A stretch of DNA of 64,000 nucleotides, from NCBI RefSeq assembly GCF_001424945.1, contig NZ_LMCW01000069.1, positions 62,001-126,000 on the forward strand, in the 5' to 3' direction. The DNA is from Rhizobium sp. Root1203 (GTDB lineage: Bacteria > Pseudomonadota > Alphaproteobacteria > Rhizobiales > Rhizobiaceae). Under the pieces are notes generated by a model. That model was given only the letters and a program-made list of their open reading frames with translations, was not told where the DNA came from and did no database searches. Both the position numbers and the translations under genes were made by a program. Of this stretch, positions 52,960 to 60,920 are shown in pieces. Within the stretch, counting starts at the first letter, position 1, and every line of letters begins with the position of its first letter.

Positions 52960-54258
52960 TCAGCCGGCGGTCTTGGCAAAGCGCTCGAGAAGCTGGTTGC
53001 CTTCCTTCTCGATCGTGTCGAAGGCATCCTTGACGGAGGTCTCGCCCGAGAAGATGCGGCCGTATTCGCGTTCCATGATTTCGCGGATCTGCGGGTAGAA
53101 GCCAAGGCGATAGCCCTTCGACCATTCGCCGCCCTGCAGCTTCAGCTGCTGGATGCCGACTTCCGCAACCGGCTCCTTCTCGTAGTAGCCTTCCTTCTTG
53201 GCGAGCTGGTAAGCCGCTTCGGTGATGGCAACATAGCCGGTGGCCTGGTGATAGAACTTCTGGATCTCAGGCGAGGTCAGGAACTGGAAGAAATCCGCGA
53301 CGCACTTGTTTTCTTCAGCGGACTTGCCGGACATTGCGAAGAGGGCAGCGCCACCGATGAAGGTGTTGGTGCCGGCGCCCTTGATCGAACCCCAGTAGGG
53401 AAGGAAGGTTGCCGAGAACGGCATCGTCGCGGTCTTCTTGAGACCGCCGAACGAACCGGACGAGCCGATCCAGAGAGCGACCTTGTTTTCTTCGAACGGC
53501 TTCTGGTTGTCGTTCCAGCCGGCGCCGTAGTACTTGAAGTAGCCCTCGTCGGACCAGGACTTCAGCTTGTCGAACATCATGATGAGATTCGGGTCGGTGA
53601 CCTTGAGCTTGGTGTCGACGACGCTGTCGTAGCCGTTGTTGTTGGTCGCGAACTGGATGTTGTTGCGCGAGAAGAAGTTCTCGGTGAACTCCCAGGTCAG
53701 CTGCGACTGGACGAGCGGAATGAAGCCGGCTTCCTTGAGCTTCGGTGCGATCGCCTCGAACTCTTCCCAGGTCTTCGGCGCTTCGACGCCGGCCTTCTTC
53801 AGCGCTTCCGGATTGGTGTACATGATCGGAGCGGAGGAGTTGAACGGCATGCCGACGAACTTGCCGTCGGCGGCAGCGTAGAGGTTGCGAACACCCGGGA
53901 TGAAGGCTTCGCGGTCAAACTTGTAGCCTGCCTGGTTGATCAGGTCTTCGGCCGGAATGACGGCGCCCTTGGCGTTGATGATGGTCGCCGAGCCTGCATC
54001 GAAGACCTGCAGGATGTTCGGCTGTTCGCCCGAGCGGAAAGCGGCGATGCCGGCGGCGAGCGCTTCTTCGTAGGTGCCCTTGCTGACGGGGGTCAGGCTG
54101 CAGGCCGACTGCGATGCGTTGAACTTCTGCGAGACTTCATTGATGACTTCGCCGTTGCGCCCGCCCATGCCGTGCCACCAGGTGATATTGGTCGCGGCAA
54201 AAGACGACGAGGCCGAAAAGCTTACGGCCAGCGCCGCCATCGAAAACTTCTTGAACAT
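52960..54258 (-). CDS. ugpB: sn-Glycerol-3-phosphate-binding protein UgpB
   Basis: A 432-residue periplasmic binding protein with a signal peptide over about residues 1-21 (MFKKFSMAALAVSFSASSSFA). The mature start ATNITWWHGMGG, SKGTYEEALAAGIAAFRSG, the PFNSSAPIMYTNPEALKKAG hinge and the GASG-like GGAALFAMSG region are UgpB hallmarks. It is the first gene of ugpBAEC. A PhoB-type box lies 76 nt upstream, so phosphate starvation probably induces the operon. Confidence 0.96.
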   Translation of the reverse strand: MFKKFSMAALAVSFSASSSFAATNITWWHGMGGRNGEVINEVSQKFNASQSACSLTPVSKGTYEEALAAGIAAFRSGEQPNILQVFDAGSATIINAKGAVIPAEDLINQAGYKFDREAFIPGVRNLYAAADGKFVGMPFNSSAPIMYTNPEALKKAGVEAPKTWEEFEAIAPKLKEAGFIPLVQSQLTWEFTENFFSRNNIQFATNNNGYDSVVDTKLKVTDPNLIMMFDKLKSWSDEGYFKYYGAGWNDNQKPFEENKVALWIGSSGSFGGLKKTATMPFSATFLPYWGSIKGAGTNTFIGGAALFAMSGKSAEENKCVADFFQFLTSPEIQKFYHQATGYVAITEAAYQLAKKEGYYEKEPVAEVGIQQLKLQGGEWSKGYRLGFYPQIREIMEREYGRIFSGETSVKDAFDTIEKEGNQLLERFAKTAG

Positions 54259-54333
54259 GCCTAATCCCTCTCCACCAGTTATTGGGGTGAGGAGTGCAAT
54301 AGAGGCCTTCTGTGACGACGCCTTGATGCTTTT

Positions 54334-54351
54334 ATGACATGAGTGTTACAG
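54334..54351 (-). promoter_or_regulatory. Pho box upstream of ugpB
   Basis: On the minus strand: CTGTAAC, four bases, ATGTCAT. The PhoB consensus in rhizobia is two CTGTCAT repeats spaced by four; 11 of 14 positions agree. The distance to the ugpB start (76 nt) suits an activator site. Confidence 0.6.
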
Positions 54352-54383
54352 CGCTACCTTTTTGCACGCGATTGCAAACATGC

Positions 54384-54752
54384 TCAAAAAGCATCCGGAA
54401 AATGACGCGGCAGGCGCCCCGGAACAATGGCCACGATATCGTAACGCTGCGAAAGCAAAGCGTAATCGCGCTGTCGCGCCAGCCACAGGTCACTGGCTGC
54501 CCTGATGCGATTCTGTGCTGTATGCGACACGGCGTCGATGGCGCTCATTTGGTCGCGCCGCGCCTTCACCTCGACGAAAACCGCGACGTTGCGCTTGCGT
54601 GCAATGATATCGATCTCGCCGAGCCTGGTGCGGTAGCGAAGGGCGACGATGCGGTAGCCTTTCAACATCAGGAAGACGGCAGCCAGATATTCGGAGACGT
54701 GGCCCCGACGAAGCGCCCTGCGGCGAGTGCTGGCGCCGCCCCCGTCAGCCAT
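54384..54752 (-). CDS. YraN/UPF0102 endonuclease-fold protein
   Basis: A 122-residue UPF0102 protein with the restriction-endonuclease-like core: LGEIDIIARKRNVAVFVEVKAR contains the conserved E-I-D and E-V-K residues. The function is unresolved. Its start overlaps the rsmI end by 8 nt, so the two are cotranscribed, as in most proteobacteria. Confidence 0.9.
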   Translation of the reverse strand: MADGGGASTRRRALRRGHVSEYLAAVFLMLKGYRIVALRYRTRLGEIDIIARKRNVAVFVEVKARRDQMSAIDAVSHTAQNRIRAASDLWLARQRDYALLSQRYDIVAIVPGRLPRHFPDAF

Positions 54753-55662
54753 CGCGGCTCTTCATGTCGAGGAGACGCTGGTAGAGTTCCTTTCGCGGCA
54801 GTCCGGTCAGGCGGGCCGCCTCCGCCGCGGCCTTGGCCGTCGGCAGCGTCTTTGAAAGATCCCCCAGGATTGCGTCGACGTCCGCCTGCTCGACCGGCCT
54901 TTCCGGCGGCGGGCCAATGACGAGGACGATCTCGCCCCTGACGTTTTCGACCTCGGCATAGTGAGCAGCCAACTCCGCCAGTGTGCCGCGCCGGAACTCC
55001 TCGTAGGTTTTGGTCAGTTCGCGACAGACGGACGCCAAGCGGTCACCGCCGAGCACATCGGCAGCGGCTTCAAGAGCCGCGCCGATACGATGCGGCGATT
55101 CAAAGAACATCAGCGTTGCGGGCGCTGCGGCAAATTCCGCGAGCCTATCGCGGCGCGCCTTGTCCTTGGTCGGCAGAAAGCCGGCAAAAAGAAATGCATC
55201 GTTAGGCAGCCCGGAGCCGACGAGGGCGGCGAGTGGCGCGGAAGCGCCGGGGATGGGGACGACACGATACCCTGTCGCGATGGCGCTCTGGGCCAACCGA
55301 TAGCCGGGATCGGAGACGAGCGGCGTGCCGGCATCGGAAACGAGGGCGACGGATTTTCCAGCCTCCAGCGCCTGCAGCAAGCGCGGGCCGACCTCATCCG
55401 CATTGTGCTCGTGATAGGCATAGGGGCGGTTCTGGATGCCGTAGCGGTCGAGCAGAACGCGAGTGACGCGCGTGTCCTCGCAGGCCAGAACATCGGCGCC
55501 GGCCAGCGTCTCAAGCGCACGCAGCGTGATATCGCCGAGATTTCCGATCGGCGTGGCGACGAGATACAGGGCCGGCTCCAGCGGGCGCGCGGGAACGGCC
55601 ATGTTATGCAGGCGAAAGCTGCGCTGCCGGCCGCTCTCGGTTGTCGCTTCATCGTTGCTCAA
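54745..55662 (-). CDS. rsmI: 16S rRNA (cytidine-2'-O)-methyltransferase RsmI
   Basis: A 305-residue SAM-dependent tetrapyrrole-methylase-fold enzyme modifying C1402 of 16S rRNA. LYLVATPIGNLGDITLRAL, EDTRVTRVLL, VSDAGTPLVSDPG and the FAGFLPTKDKAR segment are characteristic. The frame begins with TTG at 55662; an ATG at 55602 (MAVPARPLEPALYL) would give 285 residues. Neither has a strong ribosome-binding site, but the RSFRLHN extension is familiar from rhizobial relatives, so the longer form is kept. Confidence 0.93.
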   Translation of the reverse strand: MSNDEATTESGRQRSFRLHNMAVPARPLEPALYLVATPIGNLGDITLRALETLAGADVLACEDTRVTRVLLDRYGIQNRPYAYHEHNADEVGPRLLQALEAGKSVALVSDAGTPLVSDPGYRLAQSAIATGYRVVPIPGASAPLAALVGSGLPNDAFLFAGFLPTKDKARRDRLAEFAAAPATLMFFESPHRIGAALEAAADVLGGDRLASVCRELTKTYEEFRRGTLAELAAHYAEVENVRGEIVLVIGPPPERPVEQADVDAILGDLSKTLPTAKAAAEAARLTGLPRKELYQRLLDMKSRDG

Positions 55663-55863
55663 GATATCTTTGCCCTTTCTGGCTTCCGGCCTTTATGGGC
55701 GAGGGCTCGGGCTTCGGCAAGAGCCCTGATTTCTGTGAGCATCCGCGGGGAAAACGGCAATTGCAGCGGCGCACCTGTTCACGCCTCTTGCAATCATCCG
55801 CAAAATTCTGCCATTTTGCCCATCCACTCCTCCGGTCCCAAGTTTGGGCAATGGCATTCCTCG

Positions 55864-55880
55864 GGCGCGCGGTGCGCGCC
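55864..55880 (+). repeat. Perfect hairpin in the dnaN leader
   Basis: GGCGCGC-GGT-GCGCGCC, 33 nt before the dnaN ATG. A second, larger inverted repeat (TTGCCCA and TGGGCAA, with about 20 nt between) lies just upstream. Together they could structure the dnaN leader RNA. Confidence 0.45.
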
Positions 55881-55912
55881 TGGGCAGTAACGGTCGAAAG
55901 CGGTAGCATCCC

Positions 55913-57031
55913 ATGCGTATTACTATTGAGCGGTCAAACCTTTTGAAGTCGCTGAACCACGTCCACCGCGTGGTCGAACGCCGCAACACGATCCCGATCC
56001 TGTCCAACATCCTGCTGCGGGCCGAGGGCCAGAACCTCGACATGAAGGCGACCGATCTCGATCTAGAGGTGACGGAGGCAACGCCTGCCAATGTCGAGCA
56101 GGCCGGCGCGACGACAGTTCCCGCCCATCTTCTCTACGACATCGTGCGCAAGCTGGCCGACGGTTCGGAAGTCCTCCTCGCGACAAGCACCGACGGCGGT
56201 TCGATGACCGTTCAGTCCGGCCGCTCGAAATTCTCGCTGCAATGCCTGCCTGAGTCCGATTTCCCCGATCTGACAGCCGGTACTTTCAGCCATACGTTCA
56301 AGCTGAAGGCGACCGATCTGAAGATGCTGATCGATCGCACCCAGTTCGCGATCTCGACAGAAGAGACACGCTACTACCTGAACGGCATCTTCTTCCACAC
56401 GATCGAAAGCGAAGGCGACCTCAAGCTTCGCGCCGTTGCGACGGACGGCCACCGCCTCGCCCGCGCCGACGTCAAGGCACCGTCCGGTTCTGAAGGCATG
56501 CCCGGCATCATCATTCCCCGCAAGACCGTCGGCGAACTGCAGAAGCTCGTCGACAGCCCGGACGCAATGGTCACCGTGGAAGTCTCCGATGCCAAGATCC
56601 GCCTGAGCATCGGCTCGATCGTCATGACCTCGAAGCTCATCGACGGCACTTTTCCCGACTACCAGCGCGTCATCCCGACCGGCAACGACAAGGAGATGCG
56701 TGTGGACTGCACGACGTTCGCGCAGGCCGTGGACCGCGTTTCGACCATTTCGTCCGAACGTGGCCGTGCCGTGAAGCTGGCGCTCTCCGATGGCCAGCTG
56801 CTCCTGACGGTCAACAATCCGGATTCGGGCAGTGCGACGGAAGAAGTCGCCGTCGGCTACGACACCGACGCCATGGAGATCGGCTTCAATGCAAAGTATC
56901 TGCTGGACATCACGGCCCAGCTCTCCGGCGACCAGGCGATCTTCCTTCTCGCCGATGCCGGCTCGCCGACGCTCATTCGCGACACAGCCGGTGACGACGC
57001 ACTCTACGTGCTGATGCCGATGCGCGTCTAG
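55913..57031 (+). CDS. dnaN: DNA polymerase III beta subunit (sliding clamp)
   Basis: A 372-residue clamp of three similar domains that encircles DNA and tethers Pol III. MRITIERSNLLKSLNHVHRVVERRNTIPILSNILL opens domain 1 (in part), ATDGHRLA is in domain 2, and the C-terminal VLMPMRV end forms part of the partner-binding cleft. The gene is remote from dnaA (44 kb), normal for Hyphomicrobiales. A loop-rich hairpin follows at 57034. Confidence 0.98.
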   Translation: MRITIERSNLLKSLNHVHRVVERRNTIPILSNILLRAEGQNLDMKATDLDLEVTEATPANVEQAGATTVPAHLLYDIVRKLADGSEVLLATSTDGGSMTVQSGRSKFSLQCLPESDFPDLTAGTFSHTFKLKATDLKMLIDRTQFAISTEETRYYLNGIFFHTIESEGDLKLRAVATDGHRLARADVKAPSGSEGMPGIIIPRKTVGELQKLVDSPDAMVTVEVSDAKIRLSIGSIVMTSKLIDGTFPDYQRVIPTGNDKEMRVDCTTFAQAVDRVSTISSERGRAVKLALSDGQLLLTVNNPDSGSATEEVAVGYDTDAMEIGFNAKYLLDITAQLSGDQAIFLLADAGSPTLIRDTAGDDALYVLMPMRV

Positions 57032-57033
57032 GC

Positions 57034-57090
57034 ACGTCGCATTTGCCTCGCAAACTTTGTCAATTGCGACGTTTGGTCTTGTTTTTCGTT
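57034..57090 (+). terminator. Probable terminator of dnaN
   Basis: ACGTCGCA (57034-57041) and TGCGACGT (57065-57072) form a perfect 8-bp stem with a 23-nt loop, followed by TTTGGTCTTGTTTTT. The long loop lowers confidence. Confidence 0.4.
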
Positions 57091-57141
57091 CCACCGCCTG
57101 CAATTAGATGCTGGGCTGTTTGTTGCATATAGGAGGACGGC

Positions 57142-57735
57142 ATGGCGTTGCGCCTGAAGGAACGGCTGGGCAAGAAGTTTGACGAGGAGATCCGCTTCTT
57201 CAAGGGAATGATGCAGGGTCCGAAGACCGTTGGCTCCATCGTTCCAACCTCCTCCATCACCGCCCGGAAGATGGCGAGCGTCATCAATCCGCACTCAGGG
57301 CTACCGGTTCTGGAGCTCGGTCCCGGAACCGGCGCGATCACCAAGGCGATCCTCGGCCGCGGCATCAAGCCGGAAAAGCTGGTCGCCATCGAATATTCGA
57401 CGGACTTCTACGAACATCTGGTGCGGCTTTACCCCGGCGTCCATTTCGTCAACGGCGACGCGTTCGATCTCGACAAGACGCTGGGCGCGCTGAAGGGCCA
57501 GATCTTTGATTCCGTCATTTCGGCCGTTCCCTTGCTGAATTTCCCGATGCAGGCGCGCACGGCTCTGCTGGAAAGCCTGCTTGACCGCCTTCCTCCGGGA
57601 CGGCCGGTCGTGCAGATTTCCTATGGTGCGGTGTCGCCGATCATCGCGCGGCCGGACCGCTACCATATCCAGCATTTCGACTTCATCGTCCGCAATATTC
57701 CCCCCGCACAGCTCTGGATCTACCGGCGCGGCTGA
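57142..57735 (+). CDS. pmtA: Phosphatidylethanolamine N-methyltransferase, Sinorhizobium type
   Basis: A 197-residue soluble or peripheral SAM methyltransferase converting phosphatidylethanolamine stepwise to phosphatidylcholine, a major membrane lipid of plant-associated bacteria. SAM motif I is LELGPGTGAIT, then VSAVPLLNFP-like VISAVPLLNFPM, and the C-terminal HFDFIVRNIPPAQLWIYRR is a hallmark of rhizobial PmtA. A perfect AGGAGG lies before the ATG. It leads a run of closely spaced genes (phosphatase, pyrF, DUF1330). Confidence 0.93.
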   Translation: MALRLKERLGKKFDEEIRFFKGMMQGPKTVGSIVPTSSITARKMASVINPHSGLPVLELGPGTGAITKAILGRGIKPEKLVAIEYSTDFYEHLVRLYPGVHFVNGDAFDLDKTLGALKGQIFDSVISAVPLLNFPMQARTALLESLLDRLPPGRPVVQISYGAVSPIIARPDRYHIQHFDFIVRNIPPAQLWIYRRG

Positions 57736-57737
57736 GC

Positions 57738-58325
57738 GTGTTCGGCCTCTACGTCACCCATCCACAAGTGAAGATCGACCCGGCGGTTCCCGTTCCCAAA
57801 TGGGGGCTTTCCGACATTGGCTCGGCGCGCGCGCGTATGGCTGCCGACACCGCCTGGGCGCGGCAATTGCGACGGATCGTTTCCAGCGACGAGACCAAGG
57901 CGATCGAGACGGCCGACATTCTTGCGGCTGCCGCCGGCGCTGACGTCGAGATCGCCGCAGGCATGCACGAAAACGACCGGTCGGCGACGGGCTTCCTGCC
58001 GCCGCCGGAATTCGAGGATGCCGCCAACTGGTTCTTCGCCCACCCTGAAGAAAGCTTCAAAGGCTGGGAACGCGCAATCGATGCGCAAAGGCGGATCGTT
58101 TCTGCGGTGGAGCGCATTCTGGCGGGACACGACGATACCCGCCCGATCGCCTTTGTCGGCCACGGCGGCGTCGGCACGTTGCTCAAGTGCCACCTCCAGG
58201 GCCGCCCGATCGGACGCGACCGCGACCAGCCGGCGGGCGGCGGCAATCTCTATTGTTTCAGCCTTGCGGATCGGCGCTTATCATGCGACTGGACGCCTAT
58301 CGAAAAGTGGCAGGGATGGATGTGA
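57738..58325 (+). CDS. Histidine-phosphatase-superfamily protein with degenerate RHG motif
   Basis: A 195-residue branch-1 histidine phosphatase relative. The expected N-terminal L-x-RHG motif is YVTHPQV, keeping the His (residue 8) but replacing the Arg by Thr and the Gly by Pro. The second phosphate-pocket Arg is Lys in SSDETKAIETADIL. The later Glu (MHENDRS) and the second His (FVGHGGVG) are kept. It may be a weak or altered phosphatase, or a binding protein. It starts with GTG, 2 nt after pmtA, and ends 1 nt before pyrF, so all three are likely coupled. Confidence 0.8.
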   Translation: MFGLYVTHPQVKIDPAVPVPKWGLSDIGSARARMAADTAWARQLRRIVSSDETKAIETADILAAAAGADVEIAAGMHENDRSATGFLPPPEFEDAANWFFAHPEESFKGWERAIDAQRRIVSAVERILAGHDDTRPIAFVGHGGVGTLLKCHLQGRPIGRDRDQPAGGGNLYCFSLADRRLSCDWTPIEKWQGWM

Positions 58326-58326
58326 C

Positions 58327-59022
58327 ATGGACGCACGCGAGCGGCTGATTGTCGGACTGGATGTTCCAACGCTGGGCGACGCCGAAAAGATGGTTGAAAC
58401 GCTCGGCGACGATGTCGTTTTCTACAAGATCGGCTACCAGCTCGCCTTCGCCGGCGGCCTCGAATTTGCCCGGGATCTCGCCAGAAGCGGCAAGAAGATC
58501 TTCCTCGACATGAAGCTGCTCGACATCGACAACACGGTCGCCTCCGGCGTCGAGAACATCGTGAAGATGGGCATGTCGATGCTGACGCTGCACGCCTACC
58601 CGAAGGCGATGAAGGCGGCGGTCGAGGCGGCGAAAGGTTCGGACCTCTGCCTGCTCGGCGTCACGGTGCTGACGTCGATGGACGAGCAGGACCTCACCGC
58701 AGCCGGCTACGAATACGATCCGCATACGCTGGTGCTGCGCCGTGCCGAGCAGGCGCATCTTGCCGGCATGGGCGGCATCGTCTGTTCCGCGGAAGAGTCC
58801 TCGGCCGTTCGCAAGATCATCGGCCCCGACATGGCGCTGGTGACACCGGGCATCCGGCCTGTAGGCAGCGACAAAGGCGACCAGAAGCGCGTGATGACGC
58901 CGGCCGCCGCACTGAAGGCGGGGTCCAGCCACCTCGTCGTCGGCCGCCCCATCGTCAAGGCTGGCGACCCCAGGGAAGCGGCGCGGGCAATCCTTGCGGA
59001 AATGTCGGCCGCACTTCAATAA
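58327..59022 (+). CDS. pyrF: Orotidine 5'-phosphate decarboxylase
   Basis: A 231-residue TIM-barrel enzyme giving UMP, the last step of de novo pyrimidine synthesis. LIVGLDVPTLGDAEKMV supplies the first catalytic Asp, and the FLDMKLLDIDNTV segment holds the D-x-K-x2-D catalytic group. The phosphate-binding TPGIRP and VVGRPIVKA loops are intact. It starts one base after the phosphatase stop. Confidence 0.96.
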   Translation: MDARERLIVGLDVPTLGDAEKMVETLGDDVVFYKIGYQLAFAGGLEFARDLARSGKKIFLDMKLLDIDNTVASGVENIVKMGMSMLTLHAYPKAMKAAVEAAKGSDLCLLGVTVLTSMDEQDLTAAGYEYDPHTLVLRRAEQAHLAGMGGIVCSAEESSAVRKIIGPDMALVTPGIRPVGSDKGDQKRVMTPAAALKAGSSHLVVGRPIVKAGDPREAARAILAEMSAALQ

Positions 59023-59049
59023 GTTCAGTCAAGCAAGGGAGCATTTCAG

Positions 59050-59337
59050 ATGGCAAAGGGATACTGGATCGCGCGCGTCGACGTTCGCGACGCCGAGCGC
59101 TACAAGGACTACGTGGCGGCGGCAAAACCCGCCTTCGAGAAGTACGGCGCAAACTTCCTCGCCCGCGGCGGCGCGCTCACCGAACTCGAGGGCAAGGCCC
59201 GTGCCCGCAACGTCGTCATCGAATTCCCCTCGATGCAGCATGCCGTCGATTGCTACAATTCGCCGGAATACCAGATCGCCGCGAAAATCCGCCAGGAAGT
59301 CGCCGATGCCGAGATGGTCGTCGTCGAAGGCATCTAG
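59050..59337 (+). CDS. DUF1330 family protein
   Basis: A 95-residue ferredoxin-like-fold protein of DUF1330: MAKGYWIARVDVRDAERYKDYV at the start, FLARGG, VVIEFPSMQHAVDCYNSPEYQ in the middle (in part). Its function is unknown. AGGGAG precedes the ATG. It follows pyrF by 27 nt and may be cotranscribed with pmtA-pyrF. Confidence 0.88.
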   Translation: MAKGYWIARVDVRDAERYKDYVAAAKPAFEKYGANFLARGGALTELEGKARARNVVIEFPSMQHAVDCYNSPEYQIAAKIRQEVADAEMVVVEGI

Positions 59338-59448
59338 GCGATTTTTCAGGCATGAGAACTGCGGCGCGATGACCCTTTTCGTGGCGCCGCGATTGGTCTA
59401 AGACGAACATAGATCGACCCTTTCATTGAGCCTTTCGAGGAGCTTGCC

Positions 59449-60429
59449 ATGACCCTTGCCAACCTGCCGCCACTTGTCACCGTGTTCGGAGGGTCCGGCT
59501 TCATCGGCAGGCATGTCGTTCGCGCACTGGCAAAGCGCGGCTATCGCATTCGGGTTGCTGTTCGGCGCCCGGATCTCGCAGGCTTCCTGCAGCCGCTTGG
59601 CAATGTCGGCCAGATCTCCTTCATCCAGGCGAACCTGCGGTACCGCAATTCCGTCGACCGCGCCGTGGACGGCGCCGATTTCGTCGTGAACTGCGTCGGC
59701 ATTCTCTTCGAGACCGGCCGCAACTCCTTCGAGGCCGTCCAGGAGTTCGGCGGCCGCGCCGTTGCCGAAGCGGCCCGCGGCGTGGGCGCGAAGCTGATCC
59801 ACCTGTCGGCCATCGGCGCCCATGCGACTTCCGACTCGGGCTACGGCCGCACCAAGGGCCGCGCCGAAGCGGCCATCCACTCGATCAAGCCAGACGCCGT
59901 TATCTACCGGCCGTCGATCGTGTTCGGCCCCGAAGACAGCTTCTTCAACAAGTTTGCCGATATGGCCCGGATCTCCCCCGTCCTGCCGCTCGTCGGCGGC
60001 GGCAAAACCAAGTTCCAGCCGGTTTATGTCGTCGACATTGCCGAGGCGGTCGCGAAGGCGGTCGAAGGCAAGGTTGCCGGCGGCAAGATCTACGAACTCG
60101 GCGGCCCGGAAGTGCTGACGTTCCGTGAATGTCTTGAGACCATGCTCAAGGTGACGTGCCGCACGAACCGCCTTGTCTCGATTCCTTTCAGCCTTGCTTC
60201 GCTGATTGGGAGCGTCGCAACGCTCGTGCCGTTCGTCACGCCGCCGATCACGCCCGACCAGGTCCGCCTGCTGAAGAAGGACAACATCGTCTCCAAGGAA
60301 GCGGAAGCGGAAGGCCGCACGCTGAAGGGTCTCGGCATTGCGCCGACGATGGTCTCCTCGGTGCTTCCCTCCTACCTCGTGCAGTATCGTCCACACGGCC
60401 AGTACACCGACTCCGGCAAGGCAGCCTGA
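59449..60429 (+). CDS. NDUFA9-like NAD(P)-binding protein (complex I-associated)
   Basis: A 326-residue atypical short-chain dehydrogenase-fold protein. The Rossmann loop is TVFGGSGFIGRHVVRAL (residues 10-26). HLSAIGA and YGRTKGRAEAAI hold the Ser and a Tyr-x3-Lys-like pair. It resembles the NDUFA9/39-kDa accessory subunit of complex I that alphaproteobacteria share with mitochondria. The usual neighbour in rhizobia is uppP, as here. GAGGAG precedes the ATG, and a strong terminator follows. Confidence 0.9.
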   Translation: MTLANLPPLVTVFGGSGFIGRHVVRALAKRGYRIRVAVRRPDLAGFLQPLGNVGQISFIQANLRYRNSVDRAVDGADFVVNCVGILFETGRNSFEAVQEFGGRAVAEAARGVGAKLIHLSAIGAHATSDSGYGRTKGRAEAAIHSIKPDAVIYRPSIVFGPEDSFFNKFADMARISPVLPLVGGGKTKFQPVYVVDIAEAVAKAVEGKVAGGKIYELGGPEVLTFRECLETMLKVTCRTNRLVSIPFSLASLIGSVATLVPFVTPPITPDQVRLLKKDNIVSKEAEAEGRTLKGLGIAPTMVSSVLPSYLVQYRPHGQYTDSGKAA

Positions 60430-60455
60430 CACCTACGCTTCGACTTACATTTTCA

Positions 60456-60488
60456 GCGCCGTTCGCGATTCCGCGGGCGGCGTTTTTC
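60456..60488 (+). terminator. Strong terminator of the NDUFA9-like gene
   Basis: CGCCGTTCGCG, ATTC loop, CGCGGGCGGCG: an 11-bp stem with two G-T pairs, followed at once by TTTTT. It lies 27 nt after the stop codon. Confidence 0.8.
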
Positions 60489-60605
60489 GTGGAAGGGTTT
60501 TCCAGATTCACGCAAGTTGCGCGTGTTTTTTTGCCGACTCGTAGAGCACGGCCGTTGCATAAAAGCAGCACGTAATATCTAGCAGAATTAACAACAAATT
60601 TAGCT

Positions 60606-60630
60606 GGAACATTTATTGCTATTTGTCATT
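60606..60630 (+). promoter_or_regulatory. General-stress (EcfG/RpoE2)-type promoter candidate
   Basis: GGAAC, 18 bp, TT, the pattern of general-stress sigma-factor promoters in rhizobia (bases before TT are CA, not the preferred CG). It lies about 80 nt before the small secreted-peptide gene in an AT-rich region. Confidence 0.4.
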
Positions 60631-60711
60631 CCACTGACTACACACCCCGCGCGTCCTCCAACGGACTCAGCGCCTTCGTGCGCAATCAACGATTTTGAAA
60701 GGCTTTCTTCA

Positions 60712-60864
60712 ATGGGTAGGTCAATCGCGCTTCTGTTTGCGTGTGCGGCGCTGGTTATTCTGGCAGGCTCCTTCGTTGCTCCCGGTTCGGTTGCAGCGGT
60801 CAAGGGCGAATGCTCGCCGGCATATGGTGTCGATCCTTGCGAGACCGGATCCATTAGCCATTAA
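60712..60864 (+). CDS. Small secreted peptide with a Cys pair
   Basis: A 50-residue product. MGRSIALLFACAALVILAGS starts a signal peptide with likely cleavage after Ala29 (SVAA). The mature peptide would be about 21 residues with Cys34 and Cys43 and a DPCETGSISH end, resembling the DP-x2-TGSI tails of small rhizobial envelope peptides; I do not recognise a named family. GAAAGG lies about ten bases before the ATG. It is preceded by a stress-type promoter candidate and followed by a hairpin, so it appears to be its own transcript. It could be periplasmic or processed. Confidence 0.65.
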   Translation: MGRSIALLFACAALVILAGSFVAPGSVAAVKGECSPAYGVDPCETGSISH

Positions 60865-60878
60865 CGAAAATCGTCGGG

Positions 60879-60904
60879 GTATTCGCGCAGGAATGCGCGA
60901 ATAC
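60879..60904. repeat. Intergenic hairpin between the small peptide gene and uppP
   Basis: GTATTCGCGC, 6-nt loop, GCGCGAATAC: a perfect 10-bp stem between convergent genes. No T-run follows on either strand, so its role as a terminator is uncertain. Confidence 0.5.
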
Positions 60905-60920
60905 AACGCGTTCGGACTCC

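Noticed and set aside
51982..54264. A 760-codon open frame on the + strand
   Set aside because: It is exactly antisense to ugpA and ugpB, whose products are fully recognisable; the frame is a GC-codon-bias shadow with a low-complexity charged translation.
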